Source of the DNA: a virus
IMG/VR virus record: IMGVR_UViG_3300036851_000098
Coordinates: 1-64,000 of that record
Direction: 5' to 3' (one strand)
DNA length: 64,000 bases
This document shows positions 55,554 through 64,000 of the stretch, one piece after another. The notes below the pieces were generated by a model that did no database searches, was not told the DNA's origin, and saw only the letters and a list, made by a program, of their open reading frames with translations. A program made the translations under genes and the position numbers. Numbering within the stretch: position 1 is the first letter of the stretch; each line of letters begins with the position of its first letter.

Positions 55554-58378
55554 GTCGAATCGTTTTCAAGCTTCGACGAGATTTCGCCGCAGATTGGACT
55601 GCGGCAAATCCTGTCCTTTCTGATGGCGAGCCTGGATTGGAGATCGATACCGGGAATCTGAAGGTCGGCGATGGAATCACCGCTTGGAATGAGCTGGATT
55701 ATTTTGTCGAAGCAGGATCGGTTGGGCCAGCAGGCCCGGCAGGTCCCGAAGGCCCGGCAGGTCCCGAAGGCCCGGCAGGTCCCGAAGGCCCTGCAGGCGC
55801 CGATGGCGCAGATGGCGCACCTGGTCCGGCAGGTCCAGCTGGTGAACCGGGTTCAGCAGGAGCTGATGGCGAAGACGGTGCCACAGGTCCGCAGGGCGCA
55901 ACTGGCCCCGCAGGGCCGCAGGGTGTTGAAGGACCGCAAGGCGGGCAGGGGCCTCAGGGTGCTGACGGCACTTCCTTCATTTACCAAGGTGAATGGAACA
56001 ATACCGATACATACAATCCTCTTGATGTTGTTCGCAGTCCAATTTCTTTTGATACGTATATTGCAGTTCAAGAGAATACTGGAGTAAACCCCGACACCGA
56101 TACGACGAACACGTATTGGGATCCGATTGCTATTGAAGGCGTTATGGGTCCCGAAGGCCCGCAAGGTGAGCAGGGGGCAACCGGTCCTGCGGGTCCTCAA
56201 GGTATTCAGGGGATTCAGGGTGAGCAAGGCGAAACTGGTCCTGCTGGTCCCGAAGGCCCCGAAGGTCCCGAAGGACCTCAGGGTGAGACCGGCCCTATGG
56301 GCCTACCCTCTCCTGGTGCTGTGTTGTTCTTCGAAACGTTCGACGTGGATCTTTCCAACTATTCACAGCCCTCACGGGGTGCTGTGTCTGGTGGATTGTT
56401 CAACGCGGTTACGCCGTTCAATGTGGACACTGTTATGTCAACAGTGCTCAAGTTCCCGTACGGCGTCATCATGCATGAAATCAAGTATGTAATCGGTTCG
56501 GGTGGCACCACTCCTAATGGCGTTGGCGTCATGCTTCGATATCTTGACGATAACAACTACGTCTTCGTCAGGCATGAGTATATTGCCAACCGTCTTGGTG
56601 TGTACAGGAAAATTGGCGGCGCTTCGCCCGCACTTGTTGGTCGAATCAATGTTGCGGCGACGGCTGTCGGAGCTACTCGTTGGCTGAGAGCTTGGCTAAC
56701 GCCAGATGGCTATGCGCATGCTGCACTATTTTCTTCTGACCCCAACGTCGATACTCCTCCGGATCCAATCTCGGTTACCTCAGAACAGGGAACGGTTCTC
56801 AGTTCGAACGCCACGTTTGGCGCTATGCGCAACGATTTGGCGGCTGGTCTATATTTCAATCTGCCTTCGGCTACGACGAAGATCGACCATCATAAGGTCT
56901 ACGTTGCATCTCGCGGGCCTAAGGGTGACACTGGTTCTACGGGAGTAACTGGTGCTACTGGGGCTACCGGAGCAACTGGTGCCACTGGGGCTACCGGACC
57001 TGCCGGGCCGACTGGTGCTGAGGGCGATTCGGCCTATGAGGTTGCTGTCGCGAATGGGTTTGTGGGAACTGAGGAAGACTGGCTCGAGTCGTTGGGCGGT
57101 ATCCAAGGTCCTGCGGGCGAAGATGGTTCGACATGGCATTCTGGAACAGGCGCTCCTTCTGGGGCTATCCATGATGTCGGCGATTGGTATCTGGATGATT
57201 CCAATGGCAATGTCTATGAGAAAACTGGTGCTTCTTCGTGGACGCTTCGAGATAATTTGACAGGTCCACAGGGTATTCAGGGTATTCAGGGTGATCCTGG
57301 TGAAGGTGGAAGCGCCGCTGTTTGGCGTTCTGGTACAGGAGCTCCTTCGGGTGCTCTCGGTAATATCGGCGACTGGTATCTGGATGATGCTAATGGCGAT
57401 GTATATGAAAAGACCGGATCGTCCACTTACACGCTTCGTGACAACATTATGGGGCCCGCTGGTGCTGATGGTACTATTGGTGCCGATGGCGCGGATGGAT
57501 CAGTTTGGCGTTCGGGTTCCGGAGCTCCTTCGGGAGCTCTAGGAGTAATTGGTGATTGGTATCTTGACACCGCTAATGGCGATGTGTATGAGAAGACTGG
57601 TTCTTCTACTTACACTCTGCGTGATAACCTTACTGGCCCAGCTGGTGCAGATGGAACTGACGGGTCGGTTTGGCGATCTGGTACTGGTGCACCTTCTGGT
57701 GCGTTAGGTGTAATTGGAGACTGGTATCTGAACGACGCTAACGGAGATGTTTACGAGAAGACTGGCTCTTCTACGTATACTCTGCGTGACAACCTTACTG
57801 GTCCTACGGGTGCGGCTGGTGCCGATGGCGCTGACGGAGCCGATGGATCGCCTGGCGCAGCCGGTGCGGATGGTGTTGATGGATCAGTTTGGCGTTCGGG
57901 TTCCGGAGCTCCTTCGGGAGCTCTGGGGGTGATTGGCGATTGGTATCTTGACACCGCTAATGGCGATGTGTATGAGAAGACTGGTTCTTCTACTTATACA
58001 CTTCGAACCAATATTACTGGGCCGCAAGGTCCTGCTGCATCAAACGTCTATTACCACACGTTTAATTTCACAGTCATGGGCACTGTGGCTGATGGAATCA
58101 CAGTTCCTGATGTTCGTATTAGGTTGGCGACGGGACAGACAGCTCGTCTAATTGTTGTGGAAGCGAATATTGTTACCGGCTCTATCACCATTCAACCGCG
58201 TATCAATGGTTCTAATGCAGGCTCTTCGTTCTCCACCGATTCGGATGCAGCTTGGGAAACGAGTGCAACATTGAACACCTCGCTATCTGATGGTGATGTG
58301 CTCGATTTTACAACCGCTTCTGGTGCATCTTCTCCGGCGAACCTGACTGTCGCATTTGTGGTGGAGTATACGATCTAA
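55550..58378 (+). CDS. Collagen-like tail fibre protein
   Basis: 942 aa. The N-terminal 60 residues (KLRRDFAADWTAANPVLSDG, EPGLEIDTGNLKVGDGITAW) are a known fibre/hyaluronidase-associated start. Many Gly-X-Y collagen-like runs (GPAGPAGPEGPAGPEGPAG etc.) alternate with a carbohydrate-type beta domain (about residues 260-440) and five copies of a SGTGAPSGALGxIGDWYLDD, NGDVYEKTG module. The C-terminal domain is beta-rich. It is a trimeric tail or baseplate fibre for host recognition. Internal DNA repeats suggest recombination-prone length variation. Confidence 0.85.
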   Translation: MSRIVFKLRRDFAADWTAANPVLSDGEPGLEIDTGNLKVGDGITAWNELDYFVEAGSVGPAGPAGPEGPAGPEGPAGPEGPAGADGADGAPGPAGPAGEPGSAGADGEDGATGPQGATGPAGPQGVEGPQGGQGPQGADGTSFIYQGEWNNTDTYNPLDVVRSPISFDTYIAVQENTGVNPDTDTTNTYWDPIAIEGVMGPEGPQGEQGATGPAGPQGIQGIQGEQGETGPAGPEGPEGPEGPQGETGPMGLPSPGAVLFFETFDVDLSNYSQPSRGAVSGGLFNAVTPFNVDTVMSTVLKFPYGVIMHEIKYVIGSGGTTPNGVGVMLRYLDDNNYVFVRHEYIANRLGVYRKIGGASPALVGRINVAATAVGATRWLRAWLTPDGYAHAALFSSDPNVDTPPDPISVTSEQGTVLSSNATFGAMRNDLAAGLYFNLPSATTKIDHHKVYVASRGPKGDTGSTGVTGATGATGATGATGATGPAGPTGAEGDSAYEVAVANGFVGTEEDWLESLGGIQGPAGEDGSTWHSGTGAPSGAIHDVGDWYLDDSNGNVYEKTGASSWTLRDNLTGPQGIQGIQGDPGEGGSAAVWRSGTGAPSGALGNIGDWYLDDANGDVYEKTGSSTYTLRDNIMGPAGADGTIGADGADGSVWRSGSGAPSGALGVIGDWYLDTANGDVYEKTGSSTYTLRDNLTGPAGADGTDGSVWRSGTGAPSGALGVIGDWYLNDANGDVYEKTGSSTYTLRDNLTGPTGAAGADGADGADGSPGAAGADGVDGSVWRSGSGAPSGALGVIGDWYLDTANGDVYEKTGSSTYTLRTNITGPQGPAASNVYYHTFNFTVMGTVADGITVPDVRIRLATGQTARLIVVEANIVTGSITIQPRINGSNAGSSFSTDSDAAWETSATLNTSLSDGDVLDFTTASGASSPANLTVAFVVEYTI

Positions 58379-59724
58379 TGCCTGCGCCTCCGACACCCAC
58401 TACCATTGGCGATGTTCTTTCAACAGTTAACTCAGCATCAGTGATTATTACAACCACTGATGCTGTAGCAGCTGGTGAATCGATTATCGTTGCGGCCATG
58501 AGAAAAACTAATGGTTGTGATTTGGCTCATGTTCAAGATTCTGGCGGAAATATTTATGAGATAGAAGGCACAACCACAACGGGTCTAGCGGGCGGAATTG
58601 CTGTTGCTACTGCTAAAACAGCATTACCTGTAGGATCGACAATTACAGTGACTTTCACTGTAACTGCTAATACGGATCCAAAGTATGCAGCAGCATATAA
58701 AACTTCGACAGCTGTTGTAATTGATCAAAGAGCACTAGCAACAGGCGCTGCTACAACTGCTTGGTCATCGGGCGCTACTGGGACTACTAGCCATGCCAAT
58801 GAGTTAGTATTCACAATGGCGGCAACTAATACATCACCTGTTTCTTCAACTCCTGATGGTTCTCAGATTGAACTGTATGACAATTCAACTACCGGTGCTG
58901 CTTTTGTAGCCCAATACGAATTGATTAGTTCTATTGGTACGCCAAGTGGTTCCGGAGTTTGGTCTACGTCTGCGACAAACTGGCTTGCTGTTTGTGTGAC
59001 TTTACGTGACGCATCGACAGGTATTACCAGAGAAACAGTCGGTACGCCTACCGCCGTTACCACATTTGGCCAGGGTGGACAAGGATTGACCTCGACAATT
59101 ACAACCACTGGAGCTATTCCATCTGGAGCTACAGCATTTCTTGTTGTTGGTAGTTCGGTTGTTGGCGCGGGTGTTCTTTCCGTTAAAGATAACGACGGTA
59201 ATCTATGGCATAGAGTCGCCAATCAGACATCAGCAAATTCCGTTAATGCTTCAATTTTCGCTCGTTATATGCGAGCTGGGTTGGCTTCTGGGAAGATTAT
59301 TACAATTACGTATGCCAGCGGATCATCTAAGACAGCACAAGCGGTTATTGGCTATATGACTGGGCGTGCTTTAGTAGATGCGGTTGCTAGCGCTGGTGGA
59401 GGATCTGGAACAGCGTGGTCCACAGGAGCGAGTGGCGCGACGGTCTTGTCTGATGAGCAATCGGTTGCCGTTGCGAATGCTAGTTCGGCGACATCGAATT
59501 CAAACACAACTGGTTCGTCTCCAGCAATGACTGAGATGAATGACATTAGTGGTAACTCCCGAGCTACGGTGCTTACCCGAGCAAGTTCGTCTATTGGCTC
59601 AGGTACTGCTGTTACTGCAGCAGGAACATGGGCTGCTGGGTCTACTTGGAACGCAGCGGTGGCAACATTTGCTGGCGTACTTGATGGTGTGGAGCCGTTC
59701 ACGAACTTTAATGTGATTGGCTAA
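58378..59724 (+). CDS. Beta-rich tail/adhesin protein
   Basis: 448 aa. Two long Ser/Thr/Ala-rich beta-sandwich repeats with recurring ATxGAAxTAWSSGATGTTSH and SGTAWSTGASG turns. No enzymatic motif. Overlap with the fibre stop (TAATG). Probably a fibre tip or adhesin. Confidence 0.7.
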   Translation: MPAPPTPTTIGDVLSTVNSASVIITTTDAVAAGESIIVAAMRKTNGCDLAHVQDSGGNIYEIEGTTTTGLAGGIAVATAKTALPVGSTITVTFTVTANTDPKYAAAYKTSTAVVIDQRALATGAATTAWSSGATGTTSHANELVFTMAATNTSPVSSTPDGSQIELYDNSTTGAAFVAQYELISSIGTPSGSGVWSTSATNWLAVCVTLRDASTGITRETVGTPTAVTTFGQGGQGLTSTITTTGAIPSGATAFLVVGSSVVGAGVLSVKDNDGNLWHRVANQTSANSVNASIFARYMRAGLASGKIITITYASGSSKTAQAVIGYMTGRALVDAVASAGGGSGTAWSTGASGATVLSDEQSVAVANASSATSNSNTTGSSPAMTEMNDISGNSRATVLTRASSSIGSGTAVTAAGTWAAGSTWNAAVATFAGVLDGVEPFTNFNVIG

Positions 59725-59771
59725 TGTTCGAAGCTATTCGTCAGCAATTGAAAAGGAGGTGAAGCTTCAAA

Positions 59772-60980
59772 ATGGGTAGTAATCTTGTCGTAGTGGCTAT
59801 CCCCGATGAGAACGATCGTGTATGGAAGGTCTCGAGCGAAAAGATTCCTCATCTCACCGTCCTCTTCCTGGGTGATGTGGACGAGGTTTCAAATCTCGAT
59901 CAGATCGTCCAGTTCGTGGAGCATGCGGCCGAGCAGACGCTGCGGCGGTTCTATCTTCCGGTGGACCGTCGCGGTGAGCTTGGCGCCGACAAAGCGGACG
60001 TTCTCTTTTTCAAGAAGGGACGTTACGACTTCAAGGCGATTCGAGACTTCCGAACGGCGCTTCTTCAGGACAGCAACATCAGGAAAGCGTACGATTCTAC
60101 AACACAATTCGAAACGCCGCCTGCGGTTGGTTCTCCTGGGCAGTCCTGGATCCCTCATCTGACTCTCGGCTATCCGACGTCGCCAGCCAAGCCTGAGAAG
60201 GGAGATCAGTATCCCGGATTCTACGACGTCTGCTTCCACAAGATCGCTGTGTGGGTGGGAGATTACGAGGGCTCCGAGTTTCTGTTGAAGGATCAGTGGG
60301 AAGAGATGGAGCTAGCTGAGGTTGCGCCAATGGACGTAGCTATGAGCGATCTGGTAAGTCGGAATCAGGCTCGTATTGCTCTCGGCCTTAAGGAGATCGA
60401 AGCCGAGCTCGAACACTATGGCGTGAAGGGTATGCGTTGGGGACAGCGTAGGTCGGAGCGTCAGCTTGCTGTGGCTCAGAAGCGAAGGAATGACGCTAAG
60501 ACTCTGGAAGAAGCTGCTGCTCGTAGAGGCGAAGGGGCTACTCGTGGAATCCTTGAGCGACTCGCTGCTCAAGAGCGAAGCGGAGCGCTTAAGCTTGAAG
60601 CCAAAGCTAGGTCAAGACAAGAGAAATTGGCTGAGAAAACGGCTACAGTAGAGCCTACCGCTAAGTCTGTTGTTCCTCCTGGGTCGAAGCGTAAGACTAA
60701 AATCGATGTTGAAGGTGGAGAAAATCATCCGGCTACGGAAGACGCGCTTAACGTAGCTAAGGCTCAAGTTAAATTGCAAAAGAGTGGTGCTGCTGCTCTC
60801 TCTAATAAAGAGCTTCGTGAAGTTGCTAATCGGCTGCAACTAGAGCAACAAGTCAAGCAGCTGTCTACGTCTGGTGGACGTAAGTTTGTAACTAACCTGT
60901 TGAGAGAACAGGGCAAGCAACAGACTCAAAGTCTTATCAACGAGCAGATCAGAGACTTGCGGCGTCGCCAGGCAGCATAA
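59772..60980 (+). CDS. 2H-phosphoesterase fused to HYGVKGMRWG head-tag
   Basis: 402 aa, ATG after AAAGGAGGTGAAGCTTCAAA. Residues 1-200 contain the two signature H-x-T motifs, IPHLTVLFLGD (about 25-35) and IPHLTLGYP (about 127-135), of the 2H phosphodiesterase fold (LigT/Acb1-like). EHYGVKGMRWGQRRSERQ (about 213-230) is the tag found in phage head-associated and muF-type proteins. A long Ala/Glu/Lys coiled coil follows. Potential roles: RNA or cyclic-oligonucleotide cleavage, and capsid packaging. The link to anti-CBASS is inference. Confidence 0.7.
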   Translation: MGSNLVVVAIPDENDRVWKVSSEKIPHLTVLFLGDVDEVSNLDQIVQFVEHAAEQTLRRFYLPVDRRGELGADKADVLFFKKGRYDFKAIRDFRTALLQDSNIRKAYDSTTQFETPPAVGSPGQSWIPHLTLGYPTSPAKPEKGDQYPGFYDVCFHKIAVWVGDYEGSEFLLKDQWEEMELAEVAPMDVAMSDLVSRNQARIALGLKEIEAELEHYGVKGMRWGQRRSERQLAVAQKRRNDAKTLEEAAARRGEGATRGILERLAAQERSGALKLEAKARSRQEKLAEKTATVEPTAKSVVPPGSKRKTKIDVEGGENHPATEDALNVAKAQVKLQKSGAAALSNKELREVANRLQLEQQVKQLSTSGGRKFVTNLLREQGKQQTQSLINEQIRDLRRRQAA

Positions 60981-60994
60981 GAAAGGAGGGGTAC

Positions 60995-62740
60995 GTGGCA
61001 CTGTCCAACAAAGCAGTCCCGGTGTATTACGGGCAGTTCCGCGATGCGGTGATGCGGGGCGACATTCCGGTCAACCGGGAAATCTCACTAGAGATGAACC
61101 GGATCGATTCGCTCATCGCAAACCCCAACATCTATTACGACGATCAGGCAGTGGAGGGCTTTCTCCGCTTTTGCGAGGGCGAGATGACCCTTACAGATGG
61201 AAACGATCTCCACCTCCTATTCACATTCAAGCTATGGGCCGAACAGATCTTCGGCTGGTATTACTTCGTTGACCGGTCGATTTACGTCCCCTCTGATGGT
61301 AATCACGGGGGTCATTACGAGACTAGGACGATCAAAATCCGGTTGATCAAGAAGTTCTACCTTATCGTAGCCCGAGGTGCGGCCAAATCGATGTTCGCTG
61401 CATTAATCCAGGCATACTTCCTAACCGTCGATACGGCGACTACTCATCAGATCACAGCGGCCCCGACCATGAAGCAGGCAGAAGAGGTCATGTCCCCCTT
61501 CCGTACTGCCATCACCAGAGCTAGAGGTCCGTTGTTCAAGTTCCTTACCGAGGGATCTCTGCAGAATACTACCGGAGATCGGATGCTTCGGCAGAAGTTG
61601 GCAGCAACTAAGAAGGGAGTCGAGAACTTCCTTACTGGATCACTGCTTGAAGTCCGTCCAATGACCATTAATAAGCTTCAGGGTCTTCGAACCAAGATCG
61701 CTTCAATCGATGAGTGGCTTTCTGGTGACCTTCGAGAGGATGTAATTGGCGCAGTTGAGCAGGGTGCTTCTAAGCTTGATGACTATTTGATCATTGCTAT
61801 CTCTTCTGAGGGCACTGTTCGAAATGGTTCCGGTGACACAATCAAAATGGAACTTGCTGACATCCTCAAGGGTGAGTATGCAGCTCCTCACGTTTCAATC
61901 TGGCACTACAAACTGGACGAATTGGAGGAAGTTGGCGATCCGTCTACGTGGTTGAAGGCGAATCCTAATCTTGGGCAAACAGTTACATACGAGACTTATC
62001 AGCTCGATGTCGAAAGAGCTGAAAAAGCTCCAGCTGCTCGTAACGATATTCTTGCCAAGCGTTTTGGTATCCCGATGGAGGGTTACACATACTTCTTCAC
62101 GTATGAAGAGACTCTTCCGCATCGTGTTCGTGAGTTCTGGCAGCTTCCGTGTTCTCTGGGTATGGATGCTTCACAGGGTGACGACTTCTGGGCGTTTACT
62201 TTCTTGTTCCCGCTAGGCGGAAGCCGATTTGGTGTAAAAACTCGCAGCTACATCACCGAGCGGACGCTCATGATGTTGCAGCCTGCCATGCGCCAGAAGT
62301 ATGAAGAGTTCATCCAAGAGGGAAGTCTTCATGTAATGCCGGGAACCGTTCTCGAATGGGAACAGATCTATGATGACATGGATGCGTTTATCATCAAAGC
62401 AGAGTACGACGTTCGATGCTTTGGTTACGACCCGTACAATGCTAAAGAGTTCGTTACTCGATGGGAAGCTGAAAATGGCCCATTCGGTATTGAGAAGGTG
62501 ATTCAGGGTGCGAAGACTGAGTCCGTGCCGTTAGGAGAGTTGAAAAAGCTTTCAGAAGATCGTTTTCTCATATTTGACCAGTCTCTGATGTCATTCGCCA
62601 TGGGTAATGCTATTACTCTGGAAGATACAAATGGTAATCGCAAGCTGCTTAAGAAGCGCCAAGAGGAGAAAATCGACAACGTGGCGGCCATGATGGATGC
62701 TTACATCGCGTTCAAGGCAAACACAGAGGCATTCGAATGA
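60995..62740 (+). CDS. terL: Terminase large subunit
   Basis: 581 aa, GTG after AAAGGAGGGGTAC. LIVARGAAKSMFAALI near residue 125 is the deviant Walker A of TerL, SIDEW near 237 is motif II, and MDASQGDDFWAF near 389, FGYDPYNAKE and DNVAAMMDAYIAFK supply the RNase H-like nuclease aspartates. The HK97-type terminase packages DNA into the procapsid. It lies between a 2H-phosphoesterase and fibre-like genes, not beside a portal gene. Confidence 0.9.
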   Translation: MALSNKAVPVYYGQFRDAVMRGDIPVNREISLEMNRIDSLIANPNIYYDDQAVEGFLRFCEGEMTLTDGNDLHLLFTFKLWAEQIFGWYYFVDRSIYVPSDGNHGGHYETRTIKIRLIKKFYLIVARGAAKSMFAALIQAYFLTVDTATTHQITAAPTMKQAEEVMSPFRTAITRARGPLFKFLTEGSLQNTTGDRMLRQKLAATKKGVENFLTGSLLEVRPMTINKLQGLRTKIASIDEWLSGDLREDVIGAVEQGASKLDDYLIIAISSEGTVRNGSGDTIKMELADILKGEYAAPHVSIWHYKLDELEEVGDPSTWLKANPNLGQTVTYETYQLDVERAEKAPAARNDILAKRFGIPMEGYTYFFTYEETLPHRVREFWQLPCSLGMDASQGDDFWAFTFLFPLGGSRFGVKTRSYITERTLMMLQPAMRQKYEEFIQEGSLHVMPGTVLEWEQIYDDMDAFIIKAEYDVRCFGYDPYNAKEFVTRWEAENGPFGIEKVIQGAKTESVPLGELKKLSEDRFLIFDQSLMSFAMGNAITLEDTNGNRKLLKKRQEEKIDNVAAMMDAYIAFKANTEAFE

Positions 62741-62976
62741 ACAATACTTACAGAGCACACATTTTCAAGCAATGTCAAGTCGGGCTACGTGAGGAAGTAA
62801 AGCTTAGATTGTTTACTACATTAGGTGATCCAATTGACCTATGTGGTAACGATGAAGAAGATCCCGATATTCCCATCCCGGAGGATCTCTCTGAGCATGT
62901 GAATTCGGAAACTCCACATCCTATCTACGATGACGGGCCGTCTCTTGTCCTCCTTTATGAGAATGCGAAGGTTTGA
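62737..62976 (+). CDS. Hypothetical protein after terL
   Basis: 79 aa, overlapping start. Acidic, beta-rich (REEVKLRLFTTLGDPIDLCG, DPDIPIPEDLSEHV). Probably a structural accessory protein of the fibre region; unknown. Confidence 0.5.
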   Translation: MNNTYRAHIFKQCQVGLREEVKLRLFTTLGDPIDLCGNDEEDPDIPIPEDLSEHVNSETPHPIYDDGPSLVLLYENAKV

Positions 62977-62978
62977 TC

Positions 62979-63632
62979 ATGTCGCTCCAAACCCGTCTAA
63001 GTGACCTGATCACTGCGGTCGGCACTGATTACAAGCAGCTTCGAACCTGGCTTACCGGATCTGCTTCTGGAGATCTTACTGGTCTTACAACCACGGACAA
63101 GACTAGCGTTGTGGCGGCCATTAACGAGGTTGATGCGCAGTCCAGTGCTCCTCCGGATGCCAGTACTACGGTCAAGGGGCTCATCGAGATTGCTACATTG
63201 GCTGAGGTAAGTACAGGCACGGATTCTGATCGTGCAGTTACGCCTGCGGGTGTTAAGCAGGAGACTGATGCCGTAAGAGACGCAATTCTAGGTGTCGGAG
63301 TTCCTGCCGCATTGGACACTTTGGACGAGTTGGCTGCCGCTTTGGGCGACGATGCCAACTTCGCTTCGTCAGTTACTACCTCTCTGGCTGGAAAGCAGCC
63401 GCTTGACACAGATTTGACAGCCATTGCAGCGCTAGTATCGGCTGCAGACAAGTTCCCGTATGCTACGGGAGCAGGTACCTGGACGTTGGGTGACGTGTCG
63501 GCGTTTGCCCGAACGTTGCTCGACGATGCTGACGCAGCGACTACTCGTGGGACGCTTTCGGTTTACAGCCAAGTCGAGCTTGGTAACCCTGATACCGATC
63601 TTGCAGCGCTCTACGCAACCGCTAAGGCGTAA
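62979..63632 (+). CDS. Tail-fibre-like protein
   Basis: 217 aa, ATG overlapping the preceding stop region. MSLQTRLSDLITAVGTDYKQ is the same N-terminal module as the next gene. TTTDKTSVVAAINEVDAQ, IEIATLAEVSTGTDSDRAVT and GKQPLDTDLTAIAALV repeats are typical of phage tail fibres. Probably modular fibre proteins with exchangeable tips. Confidence 0.75.
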   Translation: MSLQTRLSDLITAVGTDYKQLRTWLTGSASGDLTGLTTTDKTSVVAAINEVDAQSSAPPDASTTVKGLIEIATLAEVSTGTDSDRAVTPAGVKQETDAVRDAILGVGVPAALDTLDELAAALGDDANFASSVTTSLAGKQPLDTDLTAIAALVSAADKFPYATGAGTWTLGDVSAFARTLLDDADAATTRGTLSVYSQVELGNPDTDLAALYATAKA

Positions 63633-63634
63633 TC

Positions 63635-64000
63635 ATGGCCTCGCTGGCCACTCGCATCAGTGAGCTAATCACAGCTATTGGTGCGGATATTAAAGCGTTG
63701 CAAACCAGGGATACAAGTTACAACGCATCGACATCGGCGCAATCTGGAATCAGCGGCGATACATATTTGGCGGGGTCTAGCATTGCGATTCCACAAGGTA
63801 AGATAAAAGCTGGAACGATCTACCGATGCAAGTTCAACGTTGTTAAGACTGCAGCCGGAACTGGCGCGCCGGTTATATCTGTTCGAGTCGGAACAGCGGC
63901 ATCAACGGCTGATACCGCTCGGGCCACGTTGACATTTGCTGCGCAGACTGCGGTAGTCGATGAGGGTATATTTGAGGTAGATTGTGTATTCCGTGCTGCT
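63635..64000 (+). CDS. Tail-fibre-like protein, truncated at window end
   Basis: The start MASLATRISELITAIGADIK matches the N-terminus of the previous protein, so both may anchor to the same structure. A beta-rich domain follows (TYLAGSSIAIPQGKIKAGTI). The frame is open to the last base; the stop lies beyond the window. Confidence 0.7.
   Translation, partial: MASLATRISELITAIGADIKALQTRDTSYNASTSAQSGISGDTYLAGSSIAIPQGKIKAGTIYRCKFNVVKTAAGTGAPVISVRVGTAASTADTARATLTFAAQTAVVDEGIFEVDCVFRAA

Noticed and set aside
1-64000. Minus-strand genes generally
   Set aside because: All minus-strand frames I examined overlap well-supported + strand genes, lack RBS spacing, or have shadow-like composition.
1-64000. 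CRISPR array, insertion sequence or integrase
   Set aside because: No regularly spaced repeats, transposase, or recombinase motifs were seen; the repeats at 42 kb are short and irregular.

Overview
The window is one arm of a double-stranded DNA tailed phage genome, most likely a siphovirus of an actinobacterium. The evidence is a phage terminase large subunit, collagen-like and PKD-domain tail proteins, an r1t-type holin, dense co-directional small genes (all convincing genes lie on the + strand), and an actinobacterial-type mIHF protein at 26.1 kb. Base composition is near 50% GC. I see no integrase, transposase, CRISPR array or convincing canonical tRNA. The host genus cannot be fixed from this sequence alone. 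Portal, capsid and tape-measure genes are absent, so the genome extends beyond the window.

Layout. 0-2.8 kb: end of the tail module. 2.8-4.4 kb: cassette of small membrane proteins with a holin. 4.4-10.5 kb: short promoter-gene-terminator units encoding tiny, often membrane-anchored proteins, plus several compact structured RNAs. 10.5-26.4 kb: conserved phage core with two DUF6353-like membrane proteins, a tail-chaperone-like protein, a 1285-aa SF3 helicase/primase/family B polymerase fusion, and mIHF. 26.4-30 kb: small genes separated by three 500-620 nt noncoding, highly folded stretches (two more lie at 11.4 and 14.1 kb). 30-41.9 kb: many small accessory genes, including a CsrA homologue, regulators, a HAD phosphatase, an HNH nuclease and an SF2 helicase. 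42.0-42.4 kb: AT-rich intergenic region with repeated TTGCCAAG and CAGATACTGGGATGC elements (candidate origin or operator region). 42.4-48.4 kb: small genes, nucleases and a 954-aa protein carrying the RNA polymerase beta-prime-like DFDGD motif. 48.8-53 kb: papain-like peptidase, Acb2-like anti-CBASS protein, L,D-transpeptidase, metzincin, sigma factor, small-terminase-like protein and HNH nuclease. 53-64 kb: two peptidoglycan-binding lysins, collagen-like tail protein, 2H-phosphoesterase fusion, TerL and tail-fibre-like genes.

Gene expression logic. About 15 promoters share an unusual architecture, TTCGCG-N14-TATAAT, often followed by GAGACCC and AAGGAG, and many of the units close with a similar hairpin terminator. 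The phage also encodes a sigma factor, an RNA-polymerase-like protein, CsrA, several winged-helix regulators and multiple structured RNAs. This suggests an elaborate transcriptional and post-transcriptional programme. The RNA-polymerase-like protein and the 2H-phosphoesterase both carry an HYG...RWG/RYPWG tag related to motifs found in phage head-associated proteins. This raises the possibility that both are packaged in the virion.
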